Below, piece by piece: positions 52,442 to 61,833 of a stretch of 64,000 nucleotides of DNA. The position numbers and the translations under genes are program-made. Below the pieces are notes generated by a model, which saw only the letters and a list, made by a program, of their open reading frames with translations, ran no database searches and was not told where the DNA came from. How positions within the stretch are numbered: the first letter of the stretch is position 1; each line of letters starts with the position of its first letter. The stretch is from Williamsia deligens (GTDB lineage: Bacteria > Actinomycetota > Actinomycetes > Mycobacteriales > Mycobacteriaceae): contig NZ_JAMTCI010000001.1 in NCBI RefSeq assembly GCF_024171765.1, positions 2,342,796-2,406,795 of the forward strand, read 5' to 3'.

Positions 52442-53355
52442 GCCACGAACCCGCCGCGCGCGCGGCCCCAGCCGTGCCGCTTCAACCCGGACCACGTTCC
52501 GCTGAGCAGGGCGGCAGTCTTTTCGAGCTTCGATGATTCAAAAATAATCACCACCGCAACCTTTTTAGCAATGACCAGCAACGTGCCACCGGTGGAACGG
52601 CGAGCCACCCGTAGATCTTGAGGCGAATTCCGATGTTTCGCCGCGTAGTACAGCATATCGCGCGCCATATGTCGCAACCTGAACGCAGAATGGTTGTAAG
52701 CCACAACTCCGCCATGACGAGATTGTTGTCCGATGGTATGGCTCAAGACAACCGAATCGTCTTTGACGATTCGATAACCTGCTAACCGCAATCTAAGGCA
52801 GAAGTCAAAGTCCACGAAATCGATGAACATTCCTTCGTCGTAGCCGCTGACCGTTTGCCAGGCATCAATCAGGAGAAGTGATCCCGAATTTATACAATAG
52901 TTCACGTCGCTGACACCAGCATTGTATGTCTGCGTTATATTGTCGTTGTTCCGGTCGGAAATTCGAGGTGCGCACAACGCAACACCGTTCATGCAGTGGC
53001 TGCGAAGGCGCTCAACCGTGCTCGGCATAACTACCGAATCCTGATCGAGCAGCAGTGCGGATACAGCGCCGGCGTCGAGGGCTCGGGACAACCCGACGTT
53101 GAGCGCCGAAGCAATACCGTTGTTTTGCTCTAGGCCAATGAACTCAACTGGCCAAGCGTTGAGCTGTAACAACTCATGCAGCGCCTCGCGATTTGTCGAC
53201 CCGTTGTCGACAAGTGCGATCCGGTCGACCTCGCCCGAAACGGCTTGGAGGCACCGTGACAGATCTTCCAAGTTTGGGTTGAAAGTGACCACCACGGCGA
53301 ATACCGGCCGATGATTGACGACCGCTGAGCGGTTGTCATGTTCTTCAGGCCTCAC
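52438..53355 (-). CDS. Family-2 glycosyltransferase (rhamnosyltransferase-like)
   Basis: A 305-residue GT-A enzyme: VFAVVVTFNPNLEDLSRCLQAV, RIALVDNGSTNREALHELL, LEQNNGIASALNVGLSRALDAGAVSALLLDQDSV and CINSGSLLLIDAWQTVSGYDEGMFIDFVDFDFCLRLRLAGYRI. These phrases match bacterial rhamnosyltransferases of the RfbN/WbbL type. GTG 53355 lies 5 nt after GGAGG; the frame is open to 53526 but that extension is low quality and overlaps the next gene. The flippase gene overlaps its stop. Confidence 0.87.
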   Translation of the reverse strand: MRPEEHDNRSAVVNHRPVFAVVVTFNPNLEDLSRCLQAVSGEVDRIALVDNGSTNREALHELLQLNAWPVEFIGLEQNNGIASALNVGLSRALDAGAVSALLLDQDSVVMPSTVERLRSHCMNGVALCAPRISDRNNDNITQTYNAGVSDVNYCINSGSLLLIDAWQTVSGYDEGMFIDFVDFDFCLRLRLAGYRIVKDDSVVLSHTIGQQSRHGGVVAYNHSAFRLRHMARDMLYYAAKHRNSPQDLRVARRSTGGTLLVIAKKVAVVIIFESSKLEKTAALLSGTWSGLKRHGWGRARGGFVA

Positions 53356-53482
53356 AAAAGCCTCCGGGTGCCACCGCCACGAGGATGAATCTACCGTGCG
53401 GTGCGCCCCGCCGCTGGGAGAGTCCGTGCGCGGGCGGGACGCCTCAGGACCGGAAAGGAGGATGTTCGGGCGCTCCCTGCCT

Positions 53483-54645
53483 CTACGTGTGTCGGAGCCA
53501 CTGATCCACTTCGAGTCGGGCGTCACGTTGGGGGAGGGAGTGCACGATCGCGTCGGGGTCCTCGGCGGCGGACAGAACTTCGACGGTGCGTCGTGCTAGT
53601 TTGTAAACGTCGAAATCTTGTTGCACTATTTCGTGGCCGTGCTCTTTTAACCAATCGGCGAAACCGATTTGGTCGGTCGAGATAATTCGACACCCGTGGG
53701 ACGGGCCTTCGCCCACCGGGAGTCCAGTCTGTTCCCTCCAGCGTGCGTTCGACTGGGACAACAATATCAGCGCCTTTGATCGCCTGAGGTGTGCGTGAAT
53801 AAGGGATCGAGGCGGGTCGACCACGAGCCTGACCCGTGCACGTCCGGAACACCAAGCGCGCACCGTGGGCTCGAGTTCCCCCTTGCCGATCAGAACCAGC
53901 TGCAAATTATCTGCGTCTCGGGATTCCGCGAGAATGGCCTCAATCGCGTCCCAAAGTGCCATCAGTTGGAAGGTGCCTTTGCGCGCTGCAAATTCGCCTA
54001 CGAAAAGCAGACTTGGCGTCTTGAACAAGGGGCCGCACTTGCATGGGCCGGGAAGCTCCAAGACCTGCTTGACCTCGATGTTCGTGGGCAGGCGTCTTAC
54101 GAACCGGCTGTAATTCGCAGCGGCTGCCGGACTGCCGAACGCGAGCCTGGAGTTCTCGCTCAGTAGGAACGTCACCATGTAACTGACGATGAGCGATGAC
54201 AGTTTTCGTCCTAGCCGCGTATAACTGCGGATGCGCGGATAGTGTCATTGTTCTCGATAGCATAGGATACTACTCGAATTTTTGAAGGCCGAACTCGGTT
54301 CATAATTTTAATTGCTGACACATAAAAAAATAGCGATGGCCACCCGTTCAGCATCGCTGCCTCGTTCAGCTCAACGACGTTCGGGGGAGACCTCAGAAGA
54401 AGCGCCAAGACCCGCATTCGTCCCATCTGTCGGGCGCCGACCGAGCGCGCTAGATCGCTGTCGAAGTCGTAGCTGGTTTTGCGATACAGAAGGAGCTTCT
54501 CGCGGCCGGATTGCTTGATGTGATCCAGATGAGTAGTCCGCGCGGTTTCGTAGATTTGGACATATTCGATTCTCGTCGAACCATGTCGTGCATCTTGTGT
54601 TCGACTTTGCTGCCATCTTGTTCCTGCAAGATCCCCCCGGGTCAT
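53483..54645 (-). pseudogene. Family-4 glycosyltransferase split by a frameshift
   Basis: Two adjacent minus-strand frames align end to end with the intact paralog at 54774-55901. The first (ATG 54645) covers LLLYRKTSYDFDSDLARSVGARQ to YAIENNDTIRASAVIRG, where a TAG at 54213-54211 ends it. The second continues LGRKLSSLIVSYMVTFLLSENSRLAFGSP and LLFVGEFAARKGTFQLM to 53483. Restoring one base in GGCTAGG (as GGCCTAGG) joins them. The cysteine phrase PCKCG is shared with the paralog. It is a recent pseudogene or sequence error; if real, the glycan would lose one sugar unless the paralog substitutes. Confidence 0.8.
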
Positions 54646-54773
54646 CTCGAGAGTATGGGGGAGGACGCGAGAAGTGGCAAGCGTGCCATATTAAGTGCAC
54701 GTGGGAACAGTTTTGCAATGAATCAACTGAGGCTGCCCTGTGATCTGGAAACGCGGTGCCGAAGCTTGGCGGT

Positions 54774-55901
54774 CTATCGATGCAGCCAGCGGTCCGCGGC
54801 ATCTCGGGCGTCGACGGCCGGGAGCGCGGTCAGCGAAGTGTGCTGTGCACTTTGTCGTGTCACCTTCTTACTGATTTCTGCGATGGTATCGGGTGTCAGC
54901 GGTCCCGGTGGAAGTAGCACATGGCCGTTGGACCCGAGCCAGCCGGCGAGTCCGGTTTCGGTCGTTGTGATGACAAGACACCCATGGCTGAGTGCCTCCT
55001 TGATCGGCAGTCCGACCTGCTCGCGCCACACAGGATCGGGTTGGCTCAGCAAGAAGAACACGCTCGCCTCTCGATAGTGCGCATGGATTACGTCACGAGG
55101 GGGGTCTATCAACAACAGAGATGTCGACGGACGCGCGGTGGCCCACTCCCGCACCGCACCCTCGAGGGGTCCTTTCCCGATGAGGACGAACCGGGTTGTG
55201 GGAGCGATGACCTCGAGGCGAGTCCACGCGTCTAACAGCTCTGGGACCCCTTTCCGCGCGGAGAATTCCCCCACGAATAAGAGGGTGTGCCGCTTCTTCT
55301 CCAAGTTTCCGCATTTACAGACAGCGGGCAACTCCAAGAACTCGGCGATACAACGCGTCGGCGCGTCAGATGTATCGACGCCTAGGTTCTCGTACGTGCG
55401 ACGCGCTCCCGGTGAGCCAAAAGCTATTCGAAACGTATTTTCGATGACAAACTTGAATCCGATCCGCGCGATGATCGCAGCGGGTCTGCCCATAAGGCGG
55501 AATGGCATCGGTCGGCGGCCGACCCTGTGGTCGAGGGTCGCGAATGGGTCTAAATTCTCGATTGCATAGAAGACGATCTTCCATGACTCGGACTCACCCT
55601 TGCGCAGGATTTTCGCAACTCGACTCATCGCGACCGTAAACATCGCCAATGCCAGCGCCTGCACATAGAGCGGTTCGTTGATCTCTATTGATCGAGGCCG
55701 ATCTCTCACAATGGCGACCGCTAGTCCTGGGTAGGACACTCTTTGTGCTCCGACTGCCTCCGCGAGATCCTCGTCCCAGTCGTAACTGTGGTGGCGGTAG
55801 TAGAGCTTCCGCGGTTCGTTCGCGGCCAATGACGCCTGCACCCTGTACAGATGCACGCTTCTGGCGGTGTGGAACACCATGACTCGCTCGCGTCGAGTCA
55901 C
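54774..55901 (-). CDS. Family-4 glycosyltransferase, intact paralog
   Basis: A 375-residue GT-B enzyme: N-domain RKLYYRHHSYDWDEDLAEAVGAQ, middle YAIENLDPFATLDHR and ENTFRIAFGSPGARRTYENLG, a VCKCG motif, and C-domain HTLLFVGEFSARKGVPELLDAW, FVLIGKGPLEGAV, VFFLLSQPDPVWREQVGLPIKEALSHGCLVITT. The final segment has the donor-binding Glu-x7-Glu-like region. GTG 55901 overlaps the stop of the next upstream gene (GTGA). It and the split copy at 53483 are tandem duplicates, separated by 128 bp. Confidence 0.83.
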   Translation of the reverse strand: MTRRERVMVFHTARSVHLYRVQASLAANEPRKLYYRHHSYDWDEDLAEAVGAQRVSYPGLAVAIVRDRPRSIEINEPLYVQALALAMFTVAMSRVAKILRKGESESWKIVFYAIENLDPFATLDHRVGRRPMPFRLMGRPAAIIARIGFKFVIENTFRIAFGSPGARRTYENLGVDTSDAPTRCIAEFLELPAVCKCGNLEKKRHTLLFVGEFSARKGVPELLDAWTRLEVIAPTTRFVLIGKGPLEGAVREWATARPSTSLLLIDPPRDVIHAHYREASVFFLLSQPDPVWREQVGLPIKEALSHGCLVITTTETGLAGWLGSNGHVLLPPGPLTPDTIAEISKKVTRQSAQHTSLTALPAVDARDAADRWLHR

Positions 55902-56878
55902 AGGTCTCCGGAAGCAACAGCGGCGAGGTGAAGATCGATCTGGCTGACGAACGCTCCGAGACTGTACTCGTTCTGCCAGTAGTTCCGGGTTCCCGCCGAC
56001 GAGGCAGCGTCGCGACGTGCGGTAGAGCGGGCCTGCGAGAGAATTGGTCGTTCGCGGTCGATTGCAATCACATGGTGGCCGTCGATGTAGCCGTGCATCC
56101 CGGGGGCGTCCGTCGCCAATACGCGGACGCCGCACTCCAACGCCCCAACTGTGACCATGTGGCCGGCGGCCCTTCCGGAATCGCGGATCGGCAGTACCAC
56201 CAAGTCTGAGTGGGACATCAGCTCACCGAAGGCGGAGCTGCTTACTCGGGGGCACCACGTGATAGACGATTTGTCGTTCTGCCAGGTCTGTGTCGTGCTT
56301 CCATCGATAATAGTGAGATTGACGGCGGTTTCGCTTGCCTGTACTTCGTCGACAAGTGTGGAGATCAGACCAGGGTCGCGATCCGACGTTCCGCCTACGA
56401 ACAAGCGCAAAGGCTCGTCCCGCTCTACCTTCTGTGGCGGGTACCCGAACGTGTTGCCATAACGCAAAACGTGTGCGACGCCGCCGCTTTGGTTCCACTG
56501 GTCTGCTTCGATGTCGACAAGTGTGAAGACGGGATTGCGACGAACGGCGAGCCGCAGAAGCTTCCAGCTTCGGGTGCCTGGAAGCGCGTAGATGCCGATT
56601 ACGGCGAAGCTTTTAATCCCAAGGCACCGGAGGGCGACGGCCGTCCACGGATTCCCGCACAGGTAGAACGTCTGTCGCCCATGGGCGCGAACCGCTTTGA
56701 TGGCCAAGCGGGCGCTGTCCAGCCCGAGGCCCAGGACTCGAGAACCAAAACGCCTACCGCTTGGTGCGGCCGACTCCAGGGTGCAGTAGTCGACGATGTT
56801 CCTGCTCGAGCGCCAAGTCTCTTTTGTGGTTCGGCTGTTGCGTCCCATGGCCAGCATCACTGCCCGTTCACGACTCAT
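55898..56878 (-). CDS. Glycosyltransferase-like protein (GT-B, family-4-like)
   Basis: A 326-residue protein whose second half has a GT-B donor domain: PLRLFVGGTSDRDPGLISTLVDEV, VNLTIIDGSTTQTWQ, SHSDLVVLPIRDSGRAAGHMVTVGALECGVRVLATDAPG. The N-domain is short and divergent (RQTFYLCGNPWTAVALRCLG). It probably transfers a sugar in the second glycan pathway. ATG 56878 lies 9 nt after GGAGGG and overlaps the previous gene's end by 11 nt; a longer frame to 56959 is less likely. Confidence 0.72.
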   Translation of the reverse strand: MSRERAVMLAMGRNSRTTKETWRSSRNIVDYCTLESAAPSGRRFGSRVLGLGLDSARLAIKAVRAHGRQTFYLCGNPWTAVALRCLGIKSFAVIGIYALPGTRSWKLLRLAVRRNPVFTLVDIEADQWNQSGGVAHVLRYGNTFGYPPQKVERDEPLRLFVGGTSDRDPGLISTLVDEVQASETAVNLTIIDGSTTQTWQNDKSSITWCPRVSSSAFGELMSHSDLVVLPIRDSGRAAGHMVTVGALECGVRVLATDAPGMHGYIDGHHVIAIDRERPILSQARSTARRDAASSAGTRNYWQNEYSLGAFVSQIDLHLAAVASGDL

Positions 56879-58697
56879 CGATGAATGCCCTCCACGCTCG
56901 ATCGGCCTCGCGTCGGTAGCGATCGGCGCGCTCGTCTGCGCCAATTCGTCCTTGCGCATGGGCGAATCGAACGGCGCGGAGCCAGTCGGCGCGTGAGCCG
57001 GCCAAGAGTTGCGAGTCGCTGCCAGTCAGGTCCATCAGGCTTGTTTCGTCGGGCCCCACGAAGGGGACGCCCAGCTCAAGGCACCTGACGGCCACTCCGC
57101 TCTGGAAGAACTTCCGGTACGGGATTAGCACAACCGAAGCTGACAGCAGCAGGTCGTCAACCTCGGACTCAGACACGAAGGTGTCCTCGACCTCCCATCC
57201 AGTGACGGGTGGCCAGCGTCGACCCCTGACAACGAAGCGGTGGGTCGAGGCAAGATCGCTCGAGGCGAGAAATTTCATCAGGTCAAGATCGCGATCTTGC
57301 TTGTACTGGCCGAAGACAAGCAGCGTATTCCGTGCGCTGGCTTGGTCCGCGGACTTCGGTTTCGTGATGGGATGCGGAAGCAGAATGGAAGCTATCCCGA
57401 TCTTGGCCAGGACTTCCTGCGCTTGCCGACTATGACAGATCACGGTCGTGCCCTTAGCGCGCCGAGCGAGAAACGCCGACAAACGCCCGTGGCCAACCGC
57501 CCGAACGAGTGGCTCAGGGTCGTGAACGATGACGGCACTGCCTCGGCCACACAGAAGTCTCGTGAGCGCGACGTCGAAGAGGCCGAGAGGCGGCCAACAG
57601 ACGATGACAAGACCGCCCTGGGACAATCTCGTGCGGAGGAGTTTCACGTAGTACCGCAAGAGCCAGGCAACCCGTCCGTAACTGGCCTGGGACGGTTCGT
57701 TCAAATCGAGTCGCCTCGTCGGTATGCCTGCTCTCTCGATCGTCGCCTGTAGTTCTTCCGAAAAGTGAGCAAGCGTGGCAGCGACGGGGTTGGCAACCGT
57801 CACGGACTTTCCTGGGAAACGATGTCGTCCGAGTACCGCGTCCAGAAGTCCCTTGGATGCCGTCAGGGATCGCCGTGGCGGCCGCCCCAGCTTCATGTCA
57901 ACGGTGGCCAAGCGCGCAATCTCATGTGGTGTCGCGAGCGCGCGCGAAAGCGCAGATCCGTGCCGGCGTTGAAGCTTTTGCATGTTGCGCCCCAGGAAGT
58001 ACGGGGGAATCCCACTCGAACTCTGGTCGGCGACAGCGGATGGGACGCACATCACCTCAAACCCTAGGCGGCGTAGCTGCAGGTGGTGGTCTACCTCTTC
58101 CATGTACAGGAAGTAGTCCTCGGGTATCGGATGACCTTCGACAACCTCCTTGCGGTACAGAAGGAGCGCGCCATCGAGCCATTCCACGCTCCGCGCGTCC
58201 AGCGGTCGGTCGAGGGCCATCGGATTCCTGTGGCCGACGTGACGCGGAAGCTTCAGGAACGGAGTGAGAACGCCACCGGCCGACCACACCGTAGACGACT
58301 CATCGATGGTGAGCAGGGGCCCGCAGACTGCTGCCTCTGGATGAGTACTCATGTGCTGGTGCAACTCGGCGACGCACTCTGCGTCGACCAAGGTCTCGTG
58401 AGTGGACACGAGAAGATACCTGTGATGAGTGGCGTGTTTGAAGTAATCGACTCCGCGGTTCACGGCCGCCGCGTACCCAAGATTGGGGGTCAGGACAATA
58501 TTTACTTCGGCACCCACTAGCGAATGCAAAATTTCAGGATCGGATCCGCAATTGTCGACCACGACGATCGATGACGCTGCGATCCCCGATGCCCGCAGGG
58601 ATTCGACGGTCGCGCCGAGAGTCCTCGGGCTGCGGTGGTGAACGACCACTGCGCACACGTCGGCCGCGACGCCGGCTGAAGGTGCGTTCACGTGCAC
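56868..58697 (-). CDS. Bifunctional glycosyltransferase (GT2-GT4 fusion)
   Basis: A 609-residue fusion. Residues about 12-260 are a GT2 domain (VCAVVVHHRSPRTLGATVESL, SIVVVDNCGSDPEIL, LTPNLGYAAAVNRGVDYF, WLDGALLLYRKEVVEGHPIPEDYFLYMEEVDHHLQLRRLG). The canonical DxD position reads THETL, which is unusual. Residues about 300-600 are a GT-B domain (VIVHDPEPLVRAVGHG, NTLLVFGQYKQDRDLDLM, ASVVLIPYRKFFQSGVAVRCLELGVPFVGP). It may add two successive sugars. GTG 58697 follows GGAGGG by 6 nt. First gene of the minus-strand run. Confidence 0.82.
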   Translation of the reverse strand: MHVNAPSAGVAADVCAVVVHHRSPRTLGATVESLRASGIAASSIVVVDNCGSDPEILHSLVGAEVNIVLTPNLGYAAAVNRGVDYFKHATHHRYLLVSTHETLVDAECVAELHQHMSTHPEAAVCGPLLTIDESSTVWSAGGVLTPFLKLPRHVGHRNPMALDRPLDARSVEWLDGALLLYRKEVVEGHPIPEDYFLYMEEVDHHLQLRRLGFEVMCVPSAVADQSSSGIPPYFLGRNMQKLQRRHGSALSRALATPHEIARLATVDMKLGRPPRRSLTASKGLLDAVLGRHRFPGKSVTVANPVAATLAHFSEELQATIERAGIPTRRLDLNEPSQASYGRVAWLLRYYVKLLRTRLSQGGLVIVCWPPLGLFDVALTRLLCGRGSAVIVHDPEPLVRAVGHGRLSAFLARRAKGTTVICHSRQAQEVLAKIGIASILLPHPITKPKSADQASARNTLLVFGQYKQDRDLDLMKFLASSDLASTHRFVVRGRRWPPVTGWEVEDTFVSESEVDDLLLSASVVLIPYRKFFQSGVAVRCLELGVPFVGPDETSLMDLTGSDSQLLAGSRADWLRAVRFAHAQGRIGADERADRYRREADRAWRAFIDES

Positions 58698-59091
58698 TGA
58701 TGGCCCTCCAGGTCATGTCAATTCTCGCAGTTCAAGCGAAGTGGGTCCGGGCAATACAGCGTTCGGATGACAATATCCGGCGAGAAGGGCGGCCGCTGAC
58801 TAGCCTGTCTCCAGGCGGATCCTAGCTGTCTATGCAGCCGTCAGGGGCCCCAAAGAAACATTCGACGATCGCTGTGTTTCCAGAATGTGAACAGGATCCG
58901 ATGCACGAGTTGCGGAGTTCGGTTACGTGCGGTGTACTCACCCGAGTCGCACTTGTGAAGGGGTTGAGGGTGTACACCGTGGCACAGCGCCAGCACGAGT
59001 GTCTTTTTCGAAGTTGCGTCTCGCGGGGCGAAAATTCCTGTGGTCCGTCGCAGGGGAAAGAATGTCTCGCACCTTTTGTTAGGTCGGCGAA
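58698..59091. promoter_or_regulatory. 394-bp divergent promoter region with long inverted repeat
   Basis: No gene is seen. CGGTGTAC (58930-58937) and GTACACCG (58972-58979) form an inverted repeat with a 34-bp loop, and flanking CACCC/GGGTG extend it imperfectly. The region separates the minus-strand glycosyltransferase run from the plus-strand glycosyltransferase/kinase pair, so it should hold two promoters; the repeat may be an operator or a 5'-leader hairpin for the gene at 59092. Confidence 0.4.
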
Positions 59092-60240
59092 ATGAGTCGC
59101 CGTACGAGCAACCGCCGTATTGCAATTATCGGCAGCCGCGGTTACCCCAGTTACTACGGTGGTTTCGAAACCCTGGTTCGTCGACTCGCTCCCCACCTGG
59201 CCGATCGTGGGCACTCCGTTACTGTGTACGGCCGGCCGGGCTCGGTGAGGGATGACGACCCGTCGCGGGACCCACGCGTTCGGTCGAAGAACACGGCTGG
59301 GCTGAACACCAAGTCTCTGAGCACGATTTCGTTTGGACTCACCGCGACGCTGGCAGCGATCAGAAGCCGCGCCGACGTTGCACTCGTCATGAATGTCGCC
59401 AACGGATACTGGCTCCCGCTTCTTCGACTCTGCGGCGTCAAAACGGTGGTCAACGTCGACGGCATCGAGTGGGAGCGCGCGAAGTGGGGTCGCCTGGCTC
59501 GATACATCTTCCGGATAGGTGCGCGCATGACCGCCCGCTGGGCGGACGAATTGATATTCGATGCGCAGGCCATTGGCGATTACTGGAAAAAGAATTTCCA
59601 CCGAGATGGCACGTTCATCCCTTACGGCGGAGAGGCGACCTTTACCGAAGCGGACGGCCTTCCCTTCGAGGACGAAACCTATGCTCTCCTGGTAGCCCGT
59701 TTTGTTCCGGAAAACACGATCAACGAATTCTTCGACGCCGTGGATCGTATGGACCGAACAAGGTTTGTAGTCGTGGGGACGTCGGGTTTCGGCGGGCCGC
59801 TCGACCGCCGGATCGAAGATCTCGCGGCGGGTCGGGACAATGTTCAATGGCTGGGCCACGTCAGCGACGATTCACAGCTTTTCTCCTTGTGGAAAAAGTG
59901 CGGAGCCTACTTTCATGGGCACAGTGTCGGCGGAACGAACCCGGCCTTGGTTCAGGCAATGGCATGCGGTGCGCCGATAGTCGCACGCGACACGGTCTAC
60001 AACCGCGAGGTGCTGGGCGCAGCAGGGGTTTTCGTGCCGCCGACGCCAGACGGCATCGTCGAGGGGCTTGAGGCGGTTCTGGGTGACCCTGTTTTGAGGA
60101 GCCGAATCAGCAAGGAATCGAGAGAGCGCGCAAGACGCCAGTATTCCTGGGAGTTGGTTTTGGATGGCTACACGCGAGCCCTTGCGCCGACTCGCAGCGG
60201 ATCGGTGAGCAAGCCGGCTGCCGTCAAGTCGGCCGAGTGA
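59092..60240 (+). CDS. Glycosyltransferase, DUF1972 + GT4 (rhamnosyltransferase-like)
   Basis: A 382-residue GT-B enzyme. The N-domain is DUF1972 (RRIAIIGSRGYPSYYGGFETLVRRLAPHLADRGHSVTVYGR, NVDGIEWERAKWG) and the C-domain is GT4 (VPENTINEFFDAVDRM, DNVQWLGHVSDDSQLFSLWKKCGAYFHGHSVGGTNPALVQAMACGAPIVARD). This architecture is typical of beta-1,4-rhamnosyltransferases that add the second sugar in capsule repeats. ATG 59092. It is 103 bp upstream of the second Wzc kinase. Confidence 0.88.
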   Translation: MSRRTSNRRIAIIGSRGYPSYYGGFETLVRRLAPHLADRGHSVTVYGRPGSVRDDDPSRDPRVRSKNTAGLNTKSLSTISFGLTATLAAIRSRADVALVMNVANGYWLPLLRLCGVKTVVNVDGIEWERAKWGRLARYIFRIGARMTARWADELIFDAQAIGDYWKKNFHRDGTFIPYGGEATFTEADGLPFEDETYALLVARFVPENTINEFFDAVDRMDRTRFVVVGTSGFGGPLDRRIEDLAAGRDNVQWLGHVSDDSQLFSLWKKCGAYFHGHSVGGTNPALVQAMACGAPIVARDTVYNREVLGAAGVFVPPTPDGIVEGLEAVLGDPVLRSRISKESRERARRQYSWELVLDGYTRALAPTRSGSVSKPAAVKSAE

Positions 60241-60343
60241 GGTCACATCCATTTTGTTCGACACGACAATCTGACGTGCTGGGACTCGCCCAATACGCGG
60301 CCGACGGCGGCTGCCGCAGCGTGGCACGACAACCAGAGGACGG

Positions 60344-61813
60344 ATGCGCCCAATGACAGCAGACAATGAGGGCCGCGAAGGGCAGAACCCCGTCGTTGAC
60401 GCTCTGAACGAATTGCGCAAGCGGTGGCTGGTCGTCATCGGTGGTGCTGTTGTTTTGGCAGCCGTGGCTCTGGGTTACAGCCTCGCGCAGACACCCGAGT
60501 ACGAGGCTGCGGCGACGCTCTACGTCACTTCAGGTACCGACGACAACTCGTCGAGCGCATACCAAGGATCCCTCGCTTCACAGCAGCGCGTGACCTCCTA
60601 CGCCAAGCTCGTCGACTCCGATGCGATCGTCACGCAGGCGCTGCAATCCGGTGGGCTGTCGCTGTCACTGGACGATGCCAAGGCCGCGCTGAAGGCAACA
60701 TCGACGAACGAGACGGTTCTCTTGTCGATAACTGCGACGCTGACAAATCGAGGCGAAGCTGTCTCGCTGGTCAACGCGGTATCGCGTTCGATGACCTCTT
60801 ACGTCACCCAGCTCGAGACACCATCTGGCGGAGGGCGGCCGCTCGCCAAGCTCACGCTGGTGTCGCCTGCTCGAGCCAGCTCGACGCCAGTCTCTCCGAA
60901 GACCACACGCAACGTTCTCCTCGGCGCTGTCGCAGGACTCATCCTGAGTGCGCTCGTTGTGCTCGCCCTCTCGCGATTCAACACCCGCACAAGGTCTGAG
61001 GCCGATCTTGCCCGGGTGAGTTCGACTCCCGTTCTCGCAAGCGTTCCAGCGGACGAGTTGCTCAAGCGTCGTGGCCTGATCGACTTCCGAGAAGGAGCCA
61101 CCGCCGCCGCCGAGGCGTTCAGAAAACTCCGCACGAACCTGACGTTCACCAGTGTCGACAACCCACCGAAAACAATCGTTGTCACGAGTGCAGTTGCCGT
61201 GGAGGGCAAAACCACCACCGCCATGAACCTCGCAGCCGCCCTGGTAGAGGCCGGCAAACGAGTCGTCTTGGTCGATGCCGACCTGCGGCGGCCGCAGGTC
61301 GACACTCGGACAGGCTTGCTCGGCGAGGTCGGGTTCACCAATTTCCTGCGCGGTGACGGAGTGTTGAATGACCTCGTGCAGCCCACACAGGTAGACGGGT
61401 TGTGGATCCTCGCGTCAGGACCGAAGCCTCCGAACCCCGCCGAACTCCTAGGTGCGCGACGCGCGTCCGACGCACTCACAGAGCTCGCCGCGTCATTCGA
61501 CTACGTCATCGTCGATTCGCCTCCCGTATTGCCGGTCACGGATGCAGTCGTTCTGGCGCAGTGGGCGGACGGCGTCGTGCTCGTCGCCAGAGCCGGCAGT
61601 ACCAAGATCCCGGATTTGAAAGATGCGTACGAACAGATTGTCAACGGTCAGACGCCCGTCATCGGGTTCGTGCTCACAGAGGCGCCGACCGACAAGAGCC
61701 GGTATGGCTACTACGCAGTGAAGCCGAAGCGGAGTAGGTCGTTGTTCGGGCGCAGCCGCGAGCCGAAGGCCATCGAGAACGTTCTCGAGCCGAAGCGTTC
61801 GCCGAAGCACTGA
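60344..61813 (+). CDS. Polysaccharide co-polymerase / tyrosine autokinase (Wzz-Wzc), copy 2
   Basis: A 489-residue protein colinear with the copy at 45374: LYVTSGTDDNSSSAYQGSLASQQRV, LETPSGGGRPLAKLTLV, Walker A in VTSAVAVEGKTTTAMNLA, LVDADLRRPQ, YVIVDSPPVLPVTDA and tail Tyr cluster YGYYAV, then a longer Lys/Arg-rich C-terminus. Residue identity looks well over half by eye. It likely regulates the second glycan's chain length. ATG 60344 or 60353 follow AGAGGACGG, as in the first copy. The NRPS gene starts only 20 bp downstream. Confidence 0.9.
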   Translation: MRPMTADNEGREGQNPVVDALNELRKRWLVVIGGAVVLAAVALGYSLAQTPEYEAAATLYVTSGTDDNSSSAYQGSLASQQRVTSYAKLVDSDAIVTQALQSGGLSLSLDDAKAALKATSTNETVLLSITATLTNRGEAVSLVNAVSRSMTSYVTQLETPSGGGRPLAKLTLVSPARASSTPVSPKTTRNVLLGAVAGLILSALVVLALSRFNTRTRSEADLARVSSTPVLASVPADELLKRRGLIDFREGATAAAEAFRKLRTNLTFTSVDNPPKTIVVTSAVAVEGKTTTAMNLAAALVEAGKRVVLVDADLRRPQVDTRTGLLGEVGFTNFLRGDGVLNDLVQPTQVDGLWILASGPKPPNPAELLGARRASDALTELAASFDYVIVDSPPVLPVTDAVVLAQWADGVVLVARAGSTKIPDLKDAYEQIVNGQTPVIGFVLTEAPTDKSRYGYYAVKPKRSRSLFGRSREPKAIENVLEPKRSPKH

Positions 61814-61833
61814 GGTCCACTAGCGTGCCGGGG

